From: Woeseia oceani
GTDB lineage: Bacteria > Pseudomonadota > Gammaproteobacteria > Steroidobacterales > Woeseiaceae
DNA: 64,000 nt
NCBI RefSeq assembly: GCF_001677435.1
Contig: NZ_CP016268.1
Coordinates: 3,027,001-3,091,000, forward strand
Direction: 5' to 3'
Shown: piece by piece, positions 8,694 through 20,915 of the stretch
Layout: each line of letters begins with the position of its first letter
Position numbering within the stretch: position 1 is the first letter of the stretch
Notes under the pieces: generated by a model
The model's database searches: none
What the model was told of the DNA's origin: nothing
Seen by the model: the letters and a program-made list of their open reading frames with translations, nothing else
Made by a program: the position numbers and the translations under genes

Positions 8694-10829
8694 CTAGCGC
8701 AGCAACCAGCGAACGCCGACATAGGCGGACACCGGTGTACCGGGATTCAGGATTGCGTCACTTTCCGCCGCGATGTTGCGCACGCTGTGATTCGCTACAT
8801 AATTTTCATCGAACACGTTGTTCACCGTCGCGTTCACGCTGAAGCGTTCACCCGAACAGGCAGCGCGAAGTCCCATAAGCGCATAGCTGTCTATCGTGTA
8901 GGTATTGGCGAAGTCCGCGTAGCGCTTGCCCACCCGCTCGAACGTGGGACCGACTTGAAAGCCGCGATCGTTGCGATACATCATTTCGCCACGCAACACA
9001 TAATCGGGCGCTGCGGGCAATTGATTGGCGCCGTAAACGGCATCGCCTTCGAAACTGAACTCGTTGACCGTCAGGCTAACGAGCGGCGCAAGATAGTGCC
9101 GACCCGATTCACCGAGGCCAAATTCGCCAGCAACCATCGCTTCAAGCCCGGAGTGCAAGGTCTTGTCGATATTGGTCGCCAGGCTGGTTCCCGGAGCCGC
9201 AGGATCTTCGACAGAAAGAATTTCGTCGTCGATCGTTGCATGATAAATCGATACATCCCAGTTCCAGCGATCGTCGCTGCCAAATTCGCGGGTCCCGCGG
9301 GTACCGACCTCCACGGCTGCGCCCTTCATCGCCTTCAACGTTGCATCGCCACCGCTTACATTGTCCTGTAGCTGGTAGTTGGTCGGTGGTTCGAACAAAC
9401 GACTGACATTGGCGTACAAGGAAACGCCGTCGCTGACAGTGTAGACGATGCCTATACGCGGATTGATCCCGTCGTAGCTGTCCTGCGGATTGGTCAGCAC
9501 GGCGGATGCAACATCCGTATTGCGAACTTCTCTGTCCGCCGACACCGCCTGTGCAGCGAGCACCAAAGTCAGTTGCTCACTCAGCTTCCAGCGATCCATG
9601 ACGAACGCCTCGAGTAACGTAGCACTGTTATCGACGACCGTACTCAGGCCATTGATCTGACCGCCCAGATTACGGTAGTTGCCGCCCTCGACACTGCTCC
9701 GCGCATAATTGACGCCGGCAACGATGTCATGCCGGTCACCCGTATAGTTGTAGCGCAACGCGGTCCCATGATCGCGCTGCTCAGTTGCGATCAGCAAGCT
9801 GAATACTTCAACCGGTTCGGCGGGCCCGGGACCGTCGAAGTCCACCATGACGCGGTCAACGATCGGATGAAACAGTGATTGTTCTTCCACGGAAAAGCCG
9901 ACATCCAGTCGCTGCCGTTCGTCGATCTGCCAGCTGGTCTTGCTGGCCAGCCGCCAGGTTTCGACGTCCACTTGAAAGTGGCCACTGACAGCTGAGGCAG
10001 CGGCCTGTTCGGGGTCCGCGAGCATTTGTGCGCGGGTCAGACCGCCTGGCAATTCCTGATTATTGTCGATTCAGGTTGCGTAAACCCGCGTTGCCACGTC
10101 AGGCGAAATTTGCCAGCCCGCGTTTGCGTACAAGCCCAACCGCTCCTGCTCATTGTGCTCGCGGTAGCCATCCCATTGCCTGGCCTCAATGGTCAGTAAT
10201 CCGTCCAGACCATTGTCGAAGGTATCTGCGAACGTCAGACGTGTTTGCAATTGACCAAAACTGCCGCCGTTCAAAGACAGGTCTGCGCCCGTGCCGTCCC
10301 GCGCGGTGACCGACTCGAAGTTGATCGCGCCACCGAGTGTGCTGGCGCCATATTTCATGGAATTCGCACCGCGAGCGACCACGGCATGACGCGCGCTCAA
10401 CGGATCAATAATGCGATTATGGTTATTGCCATCGGCCGAGGTGACCGACAAGCCGTCCTGCAACAATTTGATGCCATTCATGTCGTAGTCAGTCGAGTCG
10501 AGATTGGAGCCCCGGCTGGAAAAGAAGATGGCTTCACTGCCATTGTCACTGGTAGACCAGATCCCCGGTGCATGTCGAAGCACGTCCGCCAGGCTGGATA
10601 CGTTGCGTTCACGGAACTCATCCATATCAATCAGCTCAACCCCACCGGGCGTCAATGCGGCTTCCGCGCTGGCCGATGCCAGATTGCTCTGGGTGCCGAA
10701 CACCGTGATGGCATCGATGACCTGATCGTCATCGTCGGTGCTCTTGTCTTGCGCAAGTGCGAGTTGGGTGCACAGTTGCACCACGACTAGCGACGTTACG
10801 TACGCCGCAGTACGAATACCGGTATTCAT
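8694..10829 (-). pseudogene. TonB-dependent metal/siderophore receptor interrupted by one in-frame TGA
   Basis: Two abutting open frames (10829-10071 and 10070-8694) lie in the same reading frame, separated only by TGA at 10071-10073. The upstream part has a signal peptide (ending TQLALA), a TonB-dependent plug with FFSSRGSNLD and YGASTLGGAINFESV, and the first barrel strands ending RVYAT. The sequence after the stop continues as IDNNQELPGGLTRAQM, exactly the barrel segment expected next in FecA-like receptors, and runs to a proper C-terminus. Intact length would be 711 aa. No start codon with a ribosome site precedes the second half. It is either a recent nonsense pseudogene or a sequencing error. 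It sits between the DUF2946-like gene and the PepSY gene. Confidence 0.85.
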
Positions 10830-10842
10830 ACGGTTATAACCT

Positions 10843-11463
10843 CTATGGAATAACTACACATCCGAACACTGCACTGCGGAATTCCGCAAAGCAGCGATCG
10901 GAAAATACTGCAGCGAGTCGCTGCGTCAGGTAGAGAGAGGTTTGGCTTGCGGTGGCGCGCGCGCGATAAGTTCTGACGGTAAGCGATGTGAATACATCGT
11001 TGGATATGTCGGCCAGGTAGCGCGAGGCATCAAGGAGATCCGCTGGGGCAACATCGGCGGTCAGCCCGGATGAGCCGAAGACCGCGCCAAAGGGGCAGAA
11101 CTCCCAGGTACTTGCCTCGTGCCCGCCATGCTGATCGTCGCCCTGTGCACTCGGGCCATGGTCACCGTGTCCGCCGTGCATGCCTTGGTCTTGAACGCCA
11201 AAGTCGACAAGCAGGCTTTGCGCGTGAGCACCGTGATGAAGCCCGGATGTCTGCCCGAGTGCTTCATAGTCGCCGTCGGCAGCACGGTCCGGCGCAAGAA
11301 AATACACTGCCCCTGACAGGCCGCCCGGACAAAGGACGAAAGGCCCACCTTCTGCCAATGACGCCGGCATGTACCCCGCAGGCGTCAGCACCCGTACCGA
11401 CAAGCCCAGAAAAATAAGGCTTATCAGGCGAAGTCGTGATCGATTGGAAAAGGTTTTATGCAT
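10843..11463 (-). CDS. His/Met-rich exported protein, DUF2946-like
   Basis: A 206-aa protein with a signal-like N-terminus (RLISLIFLGLSVRVLTPAGYMP). The central segment is rich in His and Met (GMHGGHGDHG, DDQHGGHE), which suggests metal binding, followed by WEFCPFGAVFGS. The L..P.GYMP start and the C-P-x-G motif resemble DUF2946 proteins, which are often found beside copper receptors. ATG 11463 is the first Met after an unrelated extension; no strong ribosome site is visible, so the start is tentative. The TonB receptor begins 13 bases after the stop. With the PepSY gene this suggests a copper or other metal uptake unit (inference). Confidence 0.7.
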   Translation of the reverse strand: MHKTFSNRSRLRLISLIFLGLSVRVLTPAGYMPASLAEGGPFVLCPGGLSGAVYFLAPDRAADGDYEALGQTSGLHHGAHAQSLLVDFGVQDQGMHGGHGDHGPSAQGDDQHGGHEASTWEFCPFGAVFGSSGLTADVAPADLLDASRYLADISNDVFTSLTVRTYRARATASQTSLYLTQRLAAVFSDRCFAEFRSAVFGCVVIP

Positions 11464-11616
11464 TATTTTGGGTCCAAGCTGACCCAGTATAAGCAAGGAT
11501 ATCCTGTGCCGTCGACAGATTCTGCTTGGTACGATGACGACCACTAAACGCGTCGAATAATCACAACGTCAAGACTGCTTACCGATAGTAGCAGCCGGTG
11601 TAGACCTGCCGAACGG

Positions 11617-12858
11617 CTATGGCCACAGCAGAATGAGCCCCACCCCCAGCGCAATTGTCGCTGCAAACACCGAACCGACCACCGCGAACAGTTTCTTGCC
11701 GCCGAGAACACCGGCCGCTCCGGCCTTGAATACGAGGTTCGACAACGTGGCGATCAGAATCGCGCGCCAGGCCATGCTGTCTTCGATACGTTCCTGGTTG
11801 TAAAGCTCCGCAACCGACAGAGTGAGCGCATCAACATCAGTCAATCCGGAAATAGTTGCAGCCACGTAGATCGCCTTGTGCCCAAACTGGTCGTCCACGA
11901 AGGCCACCACAAATAAGACGACGGCGTACAACAGGCCGAAAATAATCGCTGGCTTGAGTTGCGAAGGATTGCCGTGCGTTGGTGGTTCGGTATGGGCCTG
12001 CTGCATCCGAAAGTAAAGCCAGGCGCTCGCACTGAGCATGAAGACGAAAAGCAGTAACAACGGTGGCAACAGACTCTTGAGTAAAGTGCCGGCAACGGCA
12101 GCCACTTCAATGGCAACCCGCACCATTACGATCGTTGAGGCAATGACGATCACCATGGCAGCCGTGCCTATCGCTTTGGGGTGTTCCGCACACTGCCGGG
12201 CATAACTCACGGTAGTCGCCGTACTCGAAATAAAGCCACCCAAAATACCGGCCAGCAACGCGCCCCCGCGAACCCCCACGAAGCGGTAGGCCAAATAGCC
12301 GCAAAGGCTGATTGCCACGATCAACACAACCATTAACCAGACTTTGAACGGATTAAGGACCGCGTAGGGCCCGTACTCTTTGTCCGGCAACAACGGCAGA
12401 ATAACCAGTGCGATCAATACAAACTGAAATATGGCGCGCGCATCGCTTGCACTGATGCGAACGATCGCGGATTGCAGACGTTCTTTGAGATGCAGCAGTA
12501 CAGCAGTGGTTCCACCCAAAACGACAGCAGGCAGGGTATAACCAGACATCAGCATGGCGCCAACGGCGAACATTACCAGTGCTGCGATTTCCGTCGTCTG
12601 TCCTGAGTCGGCTTGCTGATTGCCGTTCTCAGCCATCCAGTTGCCGGTTACCAACAGGCCGACCACCGCGATCAAGCTAGCCGCGACCAGCAGCCCACCA
12701 TAGTCTCGCGCAAGCAATGCGCTGGCGGCACCGAACAGCGTGATCAGGGTGAATGTGCGAATCCCCGCGAGCGGGTGTTTGTCCCATTCGCGTTGTAAAC
12801 CGACGAGCAGGCCCAGCAATAACGCTATGCCAAATGCTTTGAAAATCTGCTGATCCAA
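11617..12858 (-). CDS. MgtC/SapB-DUF4010 family membrane protein
   Basis: A 413-aa integral membrane protein. The N-terminal part matches MgtC/SapB (ALLLGLLVGLQREWDKH followed by GIRTFTLITLFGA, the conserved G-R-T element); the C-terminal two thirds, with repeated hydrophobic helices and GGFISSTATTVSYAR, matches DUF4010. Roughly a dozen membrane segments can be counted. The biochemical role of this fusion family is not established; MgtC proteins are linked to magnesium stress and ATP synthase control. It is monocistronic, divergent from nothing obvious, and lies between the metal cluster and the thiol-redox cluster. Confidence 0.9.
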   Translation of the reverse strand: MDQQIFKAFGIALLLGLLVGLQREWDKHPLAGIRTFTLITLFGAASALLARDYGGLLVAASLIAVVGLLVTGNWMAENGNQQADSGQTTEIAALVMFAVGAMLMSGYTLPAVVLGGTTAVLLHLKERLQSAIVRISASDARAIFQFVLIALVILPLLPDKEYGPYAVLNPFKVWLMVVLIVAISLCGYLAYRFVGVRGGALLAGILGGFISSTATTVSYARQCAEHPKAIGTAAMVIVIASTIVMVRVAIEVAAVAGTLLKSLLPPLLLLFVFMLSASAWLYFRMQQAHTEPPTHGNPSQLKPAIIFGLLYAVVLFVVAFVDDQFGHKAIYVAATISGLTDVDALTLSVAELYNQERIEDSMAWRAILIATLSNLVFKAGAAGVLGGKKLFAVVGSVFAATIALGVGLILLWP

Positions 12859-13002
12859 CTGGGGCCCCGCAGCAACAGTACCGGTGGCCGACTATCCTAC
12901 CGTTATTCGCCGCATGCGGGCCACTGTCCGTGAACGTGGCGATTACGCATTGTCTTGATGAGCGATCAATAGCGGCTGATTTGTGACCGCGACCAACGCG
13001 CC

Positions 13003-13554
13003 CTATGGGGCCGCGCAGGACTCCTCAGTGCATGCCGCTGGGGAGTCCAGCGCGCCATCGTCAGGCGCGGCCCTGTCTGCAGTGCTTGCAGTGGAATGTT
13101 GCAGCAAAGACATGATTTCCGCACCTAGCCGCATGTCGTCAATGGCGCCGAAATACTGCTGCCGAAGCAGTCCGGCACGGTCGATTAATAACAGGGTGGG
13201 GGTTCCCCGCATTCCGTAAGCTGACATGGTTTCGGGGAGGCGCCCCTGCTCACCGGGCGCATCAATAGCAACCGGAAAGGGTATGCGGTATTCGTGCATG
13301 AATGCTGCCAGCGCGTCGCGGCCACCCTGTACTTCCACGTGTTCAAACACGGTGTGCAGACCCAGCACCACCACGTCTTCATCCCGGAAGGTCTCAGCGA
13401 CGCGTTTGGCCTGCGGCAGGCCATGCGCCACGCACCCCGGACACAACATCTGGAATGCCTCAATGACCACCACCCTGCCCCGGAGCTCAGCGAGGGTGAC
13501 AGGCGCTTCGGTATTGAGCCATGCGCATACTTTCAACTCAGGCGCTTTATACAT
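13003..13554 (-). CDS. TlpA/AhpC-type redoxin
   Basis: A 183-aa thioredoxin-fold protein. The active-site motif is C38-P-G-C41 in EAFQMLCPGCVAHG, and the cis-proline loop is MRGTPTLLLIDRAG. No signal peptide is apparent, so it is likely cytosolic. Redoxins of this kind reduce disulfides or peroxides. The C-terminus carries a low-complexity tail with a further C-x4-C. It lies downstream of the glutaredoxin-like gene on the same strand and is probably under control of the divergent MarR regulator through the two operators at 14130-14200 (inference). Confidence 0.85.
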   Translation of the reverse strand: MYKAPELKVCAWLNTEAPVTLAELRGRVVVIEAFQMLCPGCVAHGLPQAKRVAETFRDEDVVVLGLHTVFEHVEVQGGRDALAAFMHEYRIPFPVAIDAPGEQGRLPETMSAYGMRGTPTLLLIDRAGLLRQQYFGAIDDMRLGAEIMSLLQHSTASTADRAAPDDGALDSPAACTEESCAAP

Positions 13555-13563
13555 GGTATTGCC

Positions 13564-13840
13564 TCATCTCAGATTGGCTGGTCCAGCGTATTTCCAAAAG
13601 CTGAATGACTGCCAGTCTGCATCGCAGAGCTCTATGTGTCGTGCCCTTCGCGGTAGGCCCTTATCCGCAACAATGACCGGCGTACTTGTCACTGCGGTGC
13701 AGATGACGTGGGAACGCCCTTCGTTCCCGGCAGCTGGAATGAACAACCGTCCTGCCGCGAGCTTCGCTGCGACCAGGTAACGGAGTAATTCATGGACAGC
13801 GCAAAGGTGGCACCAACCATGGTCGGCGCCACCGTGGTTC
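13564..13840 (-). other. possible small ORF or gap between the two redox genes
   Basis: About 290 bases separate the glutaredoxin-like gene from the redoxin gene. One frame is open from a GTG near 13840 to a TGA at 13564, ending 9 bases before the redoxin start (91 codons, with C-H-L-C near its start). It matches no family I know and lacks a clear ribosome site. It may be noncoding spacer or a remnant. Confidence 0.2.
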
Positions 13841-13843
13841 ACA

Positions 13844-14080
13844 CTATTTGAGGTCCGCCAGACTCGCACCAAAATTAATGTGGTACGTCGCATCTCCGAT
13901 AACGAACGCAGGCACCGATTTCACTCCTGCTTTTTCCGCATCGGCCAGACGCTCAGGCGCAGTACCGAGGTGCACAATCTCAACATCGAATTTTTCGGGG
14001 TTCAGGCTTTCGGCGAACTGCTGTTCAGCGTCAACACAAACCGGGCAGCCGGCATGAAAAAACGTCGCTTTCGTAGTCAT
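13844..14080 (-). CDS. small glutaredoxin/thioredoxin-like protein
   Basis: A 78-aa single-domain thioredoxin fold. It has the redox motif C12-P-V-C15 (FFHAGCPVCVDAEQQF), and the cis-proline loop SVPAFVIGD around Pro57. The size fits a glutaredoxin-like or small thioredoxin-like reductant. AGGAT stands before ATG 14080. It is the first gene leftward of the regulator gap and starts 50 bases from operator 1, so it is the best candidate target of the MarR protein. Substrate or partner reductase cannot be told from sequence. Confidence 0.85.
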   Translation of the reverse strand: MTTKATFFHAGCPVCVDAEQQFAESLNPEKFDVEIVHLGTAPERLADAEKAGVKSVPAFVIGDATYHINFGASLADLK

Positions 14081-14129
14081 GGTTTTGATCCTATGCAGTA
14101 ATTCGGAGTAACAAGAGTCATGTTTTTTC

Positions 14130-14144
14130 GTATCGACTCGATAC
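14130..14144. promoter_or_regulatory. operator 1 for MarR-type regulator
   Basis: Perfect palindrome GTATCGA-C-TCGATAC in the gap between the divergent redox genes and the MarR gene. A second near-identical copy lies 56 bp away (centre to centre), so binding of a dimer to both is likely. Confidence 0.65.
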
Positions 14145-14185
14145 CGCTTGGATCATAGTCAGCGTTGCCACAGATTGCAAGCTTT

Positions 14186-14200
14186 GTATTGAGTCGATAC
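14186..14200. promoter_or_regulatory. operator 2 for MarR-type regulator
   Basis: GTATTGA-G-TCGATAC, one change per half from operator 1, ends 10 bases before the MarR start codon. The position suits autorepression. Confidence 0.65.
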
Positions 14201-14209
14201 TATCAGCCC

Positions 14210-14779
14210 ATGAAACTGACCCCTGCAGACCGGGTGGCGGCGCTAATTGAGCGTGTCGGCCGCCTGATAACTACCGAGGCGCACGCCGAAGGCCTCCTGC
14301 CTGTCCATTGGGAAGCATTGCGCTACCTGGATCGGGCCAACCGCTTTTCCCGCACAGCTGTCGCCCTGACCGCCTACCTTGGCATTACCAAAGGCACTGT
14401 CTCGCAAACACTGAACAGCCTGGAAAACAAAGGCTATGTTCGCAAACGCACGGATCCACAGGACAAGCGAAGCAAATTGTTGTCGTTGACCAGCAAAGGG
14501 CAGGCGCTGTTGCGTCGTGATCCGCTGCGCGCCACAGTCAGCGCCGTGCAGGCCCTGGATGCGACGGCCCAACCCGGACTTGCGAAGGGTCTGGAAGCAT
14601 TGCTGGCGGCCCGGCTGAATGCGCAAGCCCGGCAGCCATTTGGTCAATGTCGGGATTGCCGGTATTTTGCGAAGCAGCACCCGGACGGCGGCCCGCATTA
14701 TTGCCTGCTGCTGGAAGCAAAGCTCGCAGAGTCCGAGTCACAGGCCATTTGTTTTGAACAACTGCCGGTCGCGCGCTAG
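14210..14779 (+). CDS. MarR-family regulator with C-terminal four-cysteine segment
   Basis: A 189-aa winged-helix regulator. Residues about 30-100 form the MarR domain, with recognition helix GITKGTVSQTLNSLENKG and wing KRTDPQDKRSKLL. An added C-terminal segment carries four cysteines, C147-x2-C150, C165 and C181, preceded by GQCRDC and HYC. This spacing could bind zinc or an Fe-S cluster, or act as a thiol switch (inference). ATG 14210 was chosen as the natural N-terminus of the domain; an upstream in-frame ATG at 14165 lies inside operator 2 territory. It is divergent from the two thiol-redox genes, so it is likely a redox-sensing repressor of them and of itself. Confidence 0.85.
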   Translation: MKLTPADRVAALIERVGRLITTEAHAEGLLPVHWEALRYLDRANRFSRTAVALTAYLGITKGTVSQTLNSLENKGYVRKRTDPQDKRSKLLSLTSKGQALLRRDPLRATVSAVQALDATAQPGLAKGLEALLAARLNAQARQPFGQCRDCRYFAKQHPDGGPHYCLLLEAKLAESESQAICFEQLPVAR

Positions 14780-14877
14780 CCGCACATCACTCCGAATTGC
14801 CGTGAAGAGCGCACGGTCGGCGGCGCAATTCGCGATGTGCAGTACTCGCAAACAGTTGGAACCGAGCCTGCCGGGCG

Positions 14878-15570
14878 CTAGGCGACGACACCAAACAGTC
14901 GACCGACCAATGCCGTCAGCAACATGGCAAGACTTCCCCAGACGACGACGCGGATAACGCCAGTCAGAATGCGCGCTCCGCCTGCGTGCGCAGCAATGCC
15001 GCCGAGTAAGGCAAGAGACAGTAGCGACGCACTGGCTACAAAGGCTATTTGCCGGGGCCCTGCGATTGCCCATGCGACCAGCAACGGCAAAACCGCACCC
15101 ACTGAAAACGCGGCCGCCGACGAATAGGCCGCCTGCAAAGGTCTGGCGACGATGTTTTCCGAGATTCCGATATCATCTCTGGCATGCGCGCCAAGAGCGT
15201 CGTGCGCCATCAGTTGTTGCGCAACCTGACGGGCCAGCTCCGGTTCCAATCCACGGCCTTCGTAGATCTCGGCCAGCTCCTGCTGTTCGAATTCAAAATG
15301 CTGATCCAACGATGCCTGCTCGAGGGCGAGATCCGCCTTTTCAGTGTCCGACTGGGAACTGACGGATACGTATTCTCCAGCAGCCATCGACATCGCACCG
15401 GCAATCAGTCCGGCAATCCCGGCCAGCAGAATATTTTCCTGCGCCGAACCAGCGGCTGCGATTCCAATAATAAGGCTGGCGGTGGACACAATTCCGTCAT
15501 TGGCACCGAGCACCGCTGCGCGCAACCAACCAACCCGATTGACCTTGTGTTCGTGCCCCGCAAAGCTCAT
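14878..15570 (-). CDS. VIT/CCC1-family transporter (Fe/Mn)
   Basis: A 230-aa membrane protein of the VIT1/CCC1 family. Diagnostic segments are GANDGIVSTASLIIGI near the N-terminus, GAMSMAAGEYVSVSSQSDTE (the metal-binding entry), a central acidic cytosolic helix region with repeated glutamates (FEFEQQELAEIYEGRG), and ISENIVARPLQAAYSSA before the last helices. Yeast and plant relatives move iron or manganese out of the cytosol into a vacuole; bacterial members are thought to export such metals. Normal length. It is convergent with the MarR gene and upstream of a transporter; no shared operon is evident. Confidence 0.92.
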   Translation of the reverse strand: MSFAGHEHKVNRVGWLRAAVLGANDGIVSTASLIIGIAAAGSAQENILLAGIAGLIAGAMSMAAGEYVSVSSQSDTEKADLALEQASLDQHFEFEQQELAEIYEGRGLEPELARQVAQQLMAHDALGAHARDDIGISENIVARPLQAAYSSAAAFSVGAVLPLLVAWAIAGPRQIAFVASASLLSLALLGGIAAHAGGARILTGVIRVVVWGSLAMLLTALVGRLFGVVA

Positions 15571-15774
15571 TCAGCCCACCCCGTGCAATCTATGGCGGTG
15601 CCGGTCGTGAACTCCGCCGCAATTAATTCGCGTCGACAGACATGACACACCGTGCATCGCCGTCTCGCCCAACCGCCCCACTGCCGACTCATATCAGCAA
15701 ACTTCACAGGACCAGCAACCTTTGTTTCATAGCCATACACAAGAGGTAATCGCCACTGCAATCCACGGCCAGAC

Positions 15775-17067
15775 CTACTCGCGGCTGGTAAGCAATAACA
15801 GAGCGGCGGCAACCACCGACCCGCTTGCCATGACGGTCGCAACAACCGGCAATCCCGCACCGGCGGCAAACAGAAAGCCAGCGAGCATCGGCCCGAGGAC
15901 GGAGCCCCCACGGCCAACGCCAATGGCAAAACCAGTACCGCCCGCACGAACGTCGGTTGGAAATTTTTGCGCAAAAATTGCGTACATACCAACTACACCA
16001 GCATTGGTAAAGAATCCTGCAAACGCGGCAACCATCGACAATTCCATCAGGTCCGACTGACCGAAGCCAAACCAGACCACACCCGCGGCACCGGATAAGA
16101 GTGCGACAACAATCAACCCCTGTATGCGATAACGAAGGCTCAGCAAACCAATCAACAATGCTCCCGCCAGCCCACCTACGTTGGCCCAGACCAGGACTCC
16201 TCCAGCCATCGAGGCATCAAACCCCATATCGACAACTATTTTGGGAATCCATTTGAGAATGAAATAGAACGTCGTGATATGAAAAAAGTAGGCCCCGGTC
16301 AGCAATACGGTTGTGCGCCGTAGTCGAGGCGTAAACAACTCTTTCACACTCAATACCGCACGCTGCGGCCGCAACTCTGGTAGCGAATCGATACCCGGGT
16401 GACCGAGTCGGTGCAGCGTCTTGTTGATTTTTCGCAATGCACCGGATGGTTGTCGTTCGGCCAGGTAAGCCACCGATTCCGGGAGGAAAAACCACACTAT
16501 AGGAAAGAACGCCGCGGTCCCGCCCGCTCCCAGCAAGAATACGGAACGCCAGCCGTAGTCGGCGAGCAGCGAGGTTGCCACCATACCGCCGATAATCACA
16601 CCTACGGGATAACCGCCTGCCATCAGCACCACAGCCAGATTTCGTCGGCGAGTGTTGGAAAATTCCGCCGTCAGCGCGCTCGCCGTTGCCAACATGGCAC
16701 CAATACCCAGCCCGGTCAGCAAACGGTACAACGAGAGAATCTCGACACTGTTGGCTGTACTGGCGAGATACATGCCAATGGTCATCAATGACAACGCAAC
16801 GAACACGGTTGGCCGGCGACCAATACTATCGGCAATACTGCCGAAGATCATGGACCCTATAGCCATGCCAATAAGCTCCATGGAAAGTACGATGCCCAGG
16901 GCCGCACGATTGATACCCCATTCATCAGCAATCCCCGGCGACGCGAAACTGATGGACAGCACGTCGAAACCATCGAGTGCAGTCAACAAGATGCAAACGA
17001 TGACGATGACCCACTGCATCGGCTTCATCGGCGCAGTAGCCAGGATATCTCGTGAATCGGAACTCAT
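15775..17067 (-). CDS. MFS transporter, aromatic acid:H+ symporter type
   Basis: A 430-aa major facilitator with about 12 membrane helices. The signature ALDGFDVLSISFASPGI in helix 1 is characteristic of the AAHS (PcaK/BenK) subfamily, and the loop 2-3 motif GSIADSIGRRPTV is the general MFS motif. These proteins import aromatic or related carboxylates by proton symport; the true substrate is unknown. ATG 17067 follows AGGGAAAG; a longer frame to 17184 has no transporter features. It stands alone, divergent from the GNAT gene, with no aromatic catabolic genes alongside. Confidence 0.88.
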   Translation of the reverse strand: MSSDSRDILATAPMKPMQWVIVIVCILLTALDGFDVLSISFASPGIADEWGINRAALGIVLSMELIGMAIGSMIFGSIADSIGRRPTVFVALSLMTIGMYLASTANSVEILSLYRLLTGLGIGAMLATASALTAEFSNTRRRNLAVVLMAGGYPVGVIIGGMVATSLLADYGWRSVFLLGAGGTAAFFPIVWFFLPESVAYLAERQPSGALRKINKTLHRLGHPGIDSLPELRPQRAVLSVKELFTPRLRRTTVLLTGAYFFHITTFYFILKWIPKIVVDMGFDASMAGGVLVWANVGGLAGALLIGLLSLRYRIQGLIVVALLSGAAGVVWFGFGQSDLMELSMVAAFAGFFTNAGVVGMYAIFAQKFPTDVRAGGTGFAIGVGRGGSVLGPMLAGFLFAAGAGLPVVATVMASGSVVAAALLLLTSRE

Positions 17068-17394
17068 ACGGCTTTCCCTGCGGGTGTCCCTTTCTGAAAT
17101 CGGTTGATGCCCCCGGCACATTACATCATGCGAGCCAATTCGATAAGCCGCCTGGCGTGATACCCAGTACTCACAGCGAAACAACCATCCATTGCCATAC
17201 GCAATCCGGTATCAGATCGGTGCCCATTCAACACAGATACTCAGCAACAGGCATTGCCTGCAGCGCTATCGACGCCCCCTTGCAGAAACTGTCAGCTGCA
17301 GGCCGCCAGGATAGCGAATGACTTCGCTGGAATGTGTACCCGGAGCCGGATACCCTCGTAGGTAACAGTCACTAACAGAAGGAAAGGTACCTCG
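17068..17394. other. gap between divergent MFS and GNAT genes
   Basis: A 327-base gap that must hold the promoters of both genes. I see an 8-bp inverted repeat GCCTGCAG (17256-17263) / CTGCAGGC (17296-17303), but no convincing promoter or operator. Confidence 0.3.
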
Positions 17395-17859
17395 ATGAAT
17401 ATATCAATCCGGCGCGCCTCACTCGATAACGTGGCTGGAGTCGCAAAGCTGTTCGATGCTTACCGCGTTTTCTACAAACAGAAAAGCGACCCGGATCTCG
17501 CCTTGCAATTCCTGACGGACCGCCTTGGAAACGCGGAATCCGTGATCTTTTTTGCGGAAGACGAATCCGGCAACTACCTTGGATTTACACAATTGTTTGC
17601 GACGTTCTCCTCGGTATCAGCTGAGCGAATGTGGATACTCAATGACCTGTATGTTGACAGCGCTGCTCGCGGCCATGGCGTAGGAACCCGACTGATGAAT
17701 GCCGCCAGAGATCACTCGATTGAGTCTGGCGCCAAAGGCCTCACCTTGAGCACGGCAACGGACAACACGACCGCGCAGTCACTCTACGAAACGCTTGGCT
17801 ATGAACGTGACACGGAGTTCTACTCGTACTATCTCGCAACACCGGCTCAGGCTGACTGA
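17395..17859 (+). CDS. GNAT N-acetyltransferase
   Basis: A 154-aa GCN5-related acetyltransferase. The acetyl-CoA binding loop is DSAARGHGVGTRLMNAA (motif A, R-x-x-G-x-G/A), followed by a C-terminal YETLGYERDTEFYSYYL, typical of the last strands. It acetylates an amine of unknown identity. AAGGAAAGG precedes ATG 17395 at a good distance. It is a lone gene convergent with katG, with a strong hairpin in the gap. Confidence 0.9.
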   Translation: MNISIRRASLDNVAGVAKLFDAYRVFYKQKSDPDLALQFLTDRLGNAESVIFFAEDESGNYLGFTQLFATFSSVSAERMWILNDLYVDSAARGHGVGTRLMNAARDHSIESGAKGLTLSTATDNTTAQSLYETLGYERDTEFYSYYLATPAQAD

Positions 17860-17936
17860 AGAGCCTGACGGCTTCCACGCCGTCGCGTCGTGCGCCAGCT
17901 ACTCCACGCGCTAGCGGCACATCGCCCGAAACGCAA

Positions 17937-17967
17937 GACGGCGGCGCATTATGCGCCGCCGTCCGGT
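17937..17967. terminator. hairpin between convergent GNAT gene and katG
   Basis: Perfect 12-bp stem GACGGCGGCGCA / TGCGCCGCCGTC with a 3-base loop, followed by CGGTTTT. It can end both converging transcripts, although the T tract is short on the + side and absent on the - side. Confidence 0.65.
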
Positions 17968-18014
17968 TTTCCAGTTGAGAACGGCCAGAGCTGAAAGCTC
18001 CGGCCGTACCGCAA

Positions 18015-20915
<2,901 letters not shown>

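Noticed and set aside
10052-10073. Second half of the TonB receptor as an independent gene starting at TTG 10052
   Set aside because: The residues before that TTG (IDNNQE) already continue the barrel, there is no ribosome site, and no signal peptide, so it is one gene broken by a stop codon.
10071-10073. TGA as a selenocysteine codon
   Set aside because: TonB receptors are not selenoproteins and no SECIS-like stem-loop follows.
15567-15992. Minus-strand frame between the VIT gene and the MFS gene
   Set aside because: It overlaps the transporter in another frame and has no motif or ribosome site.
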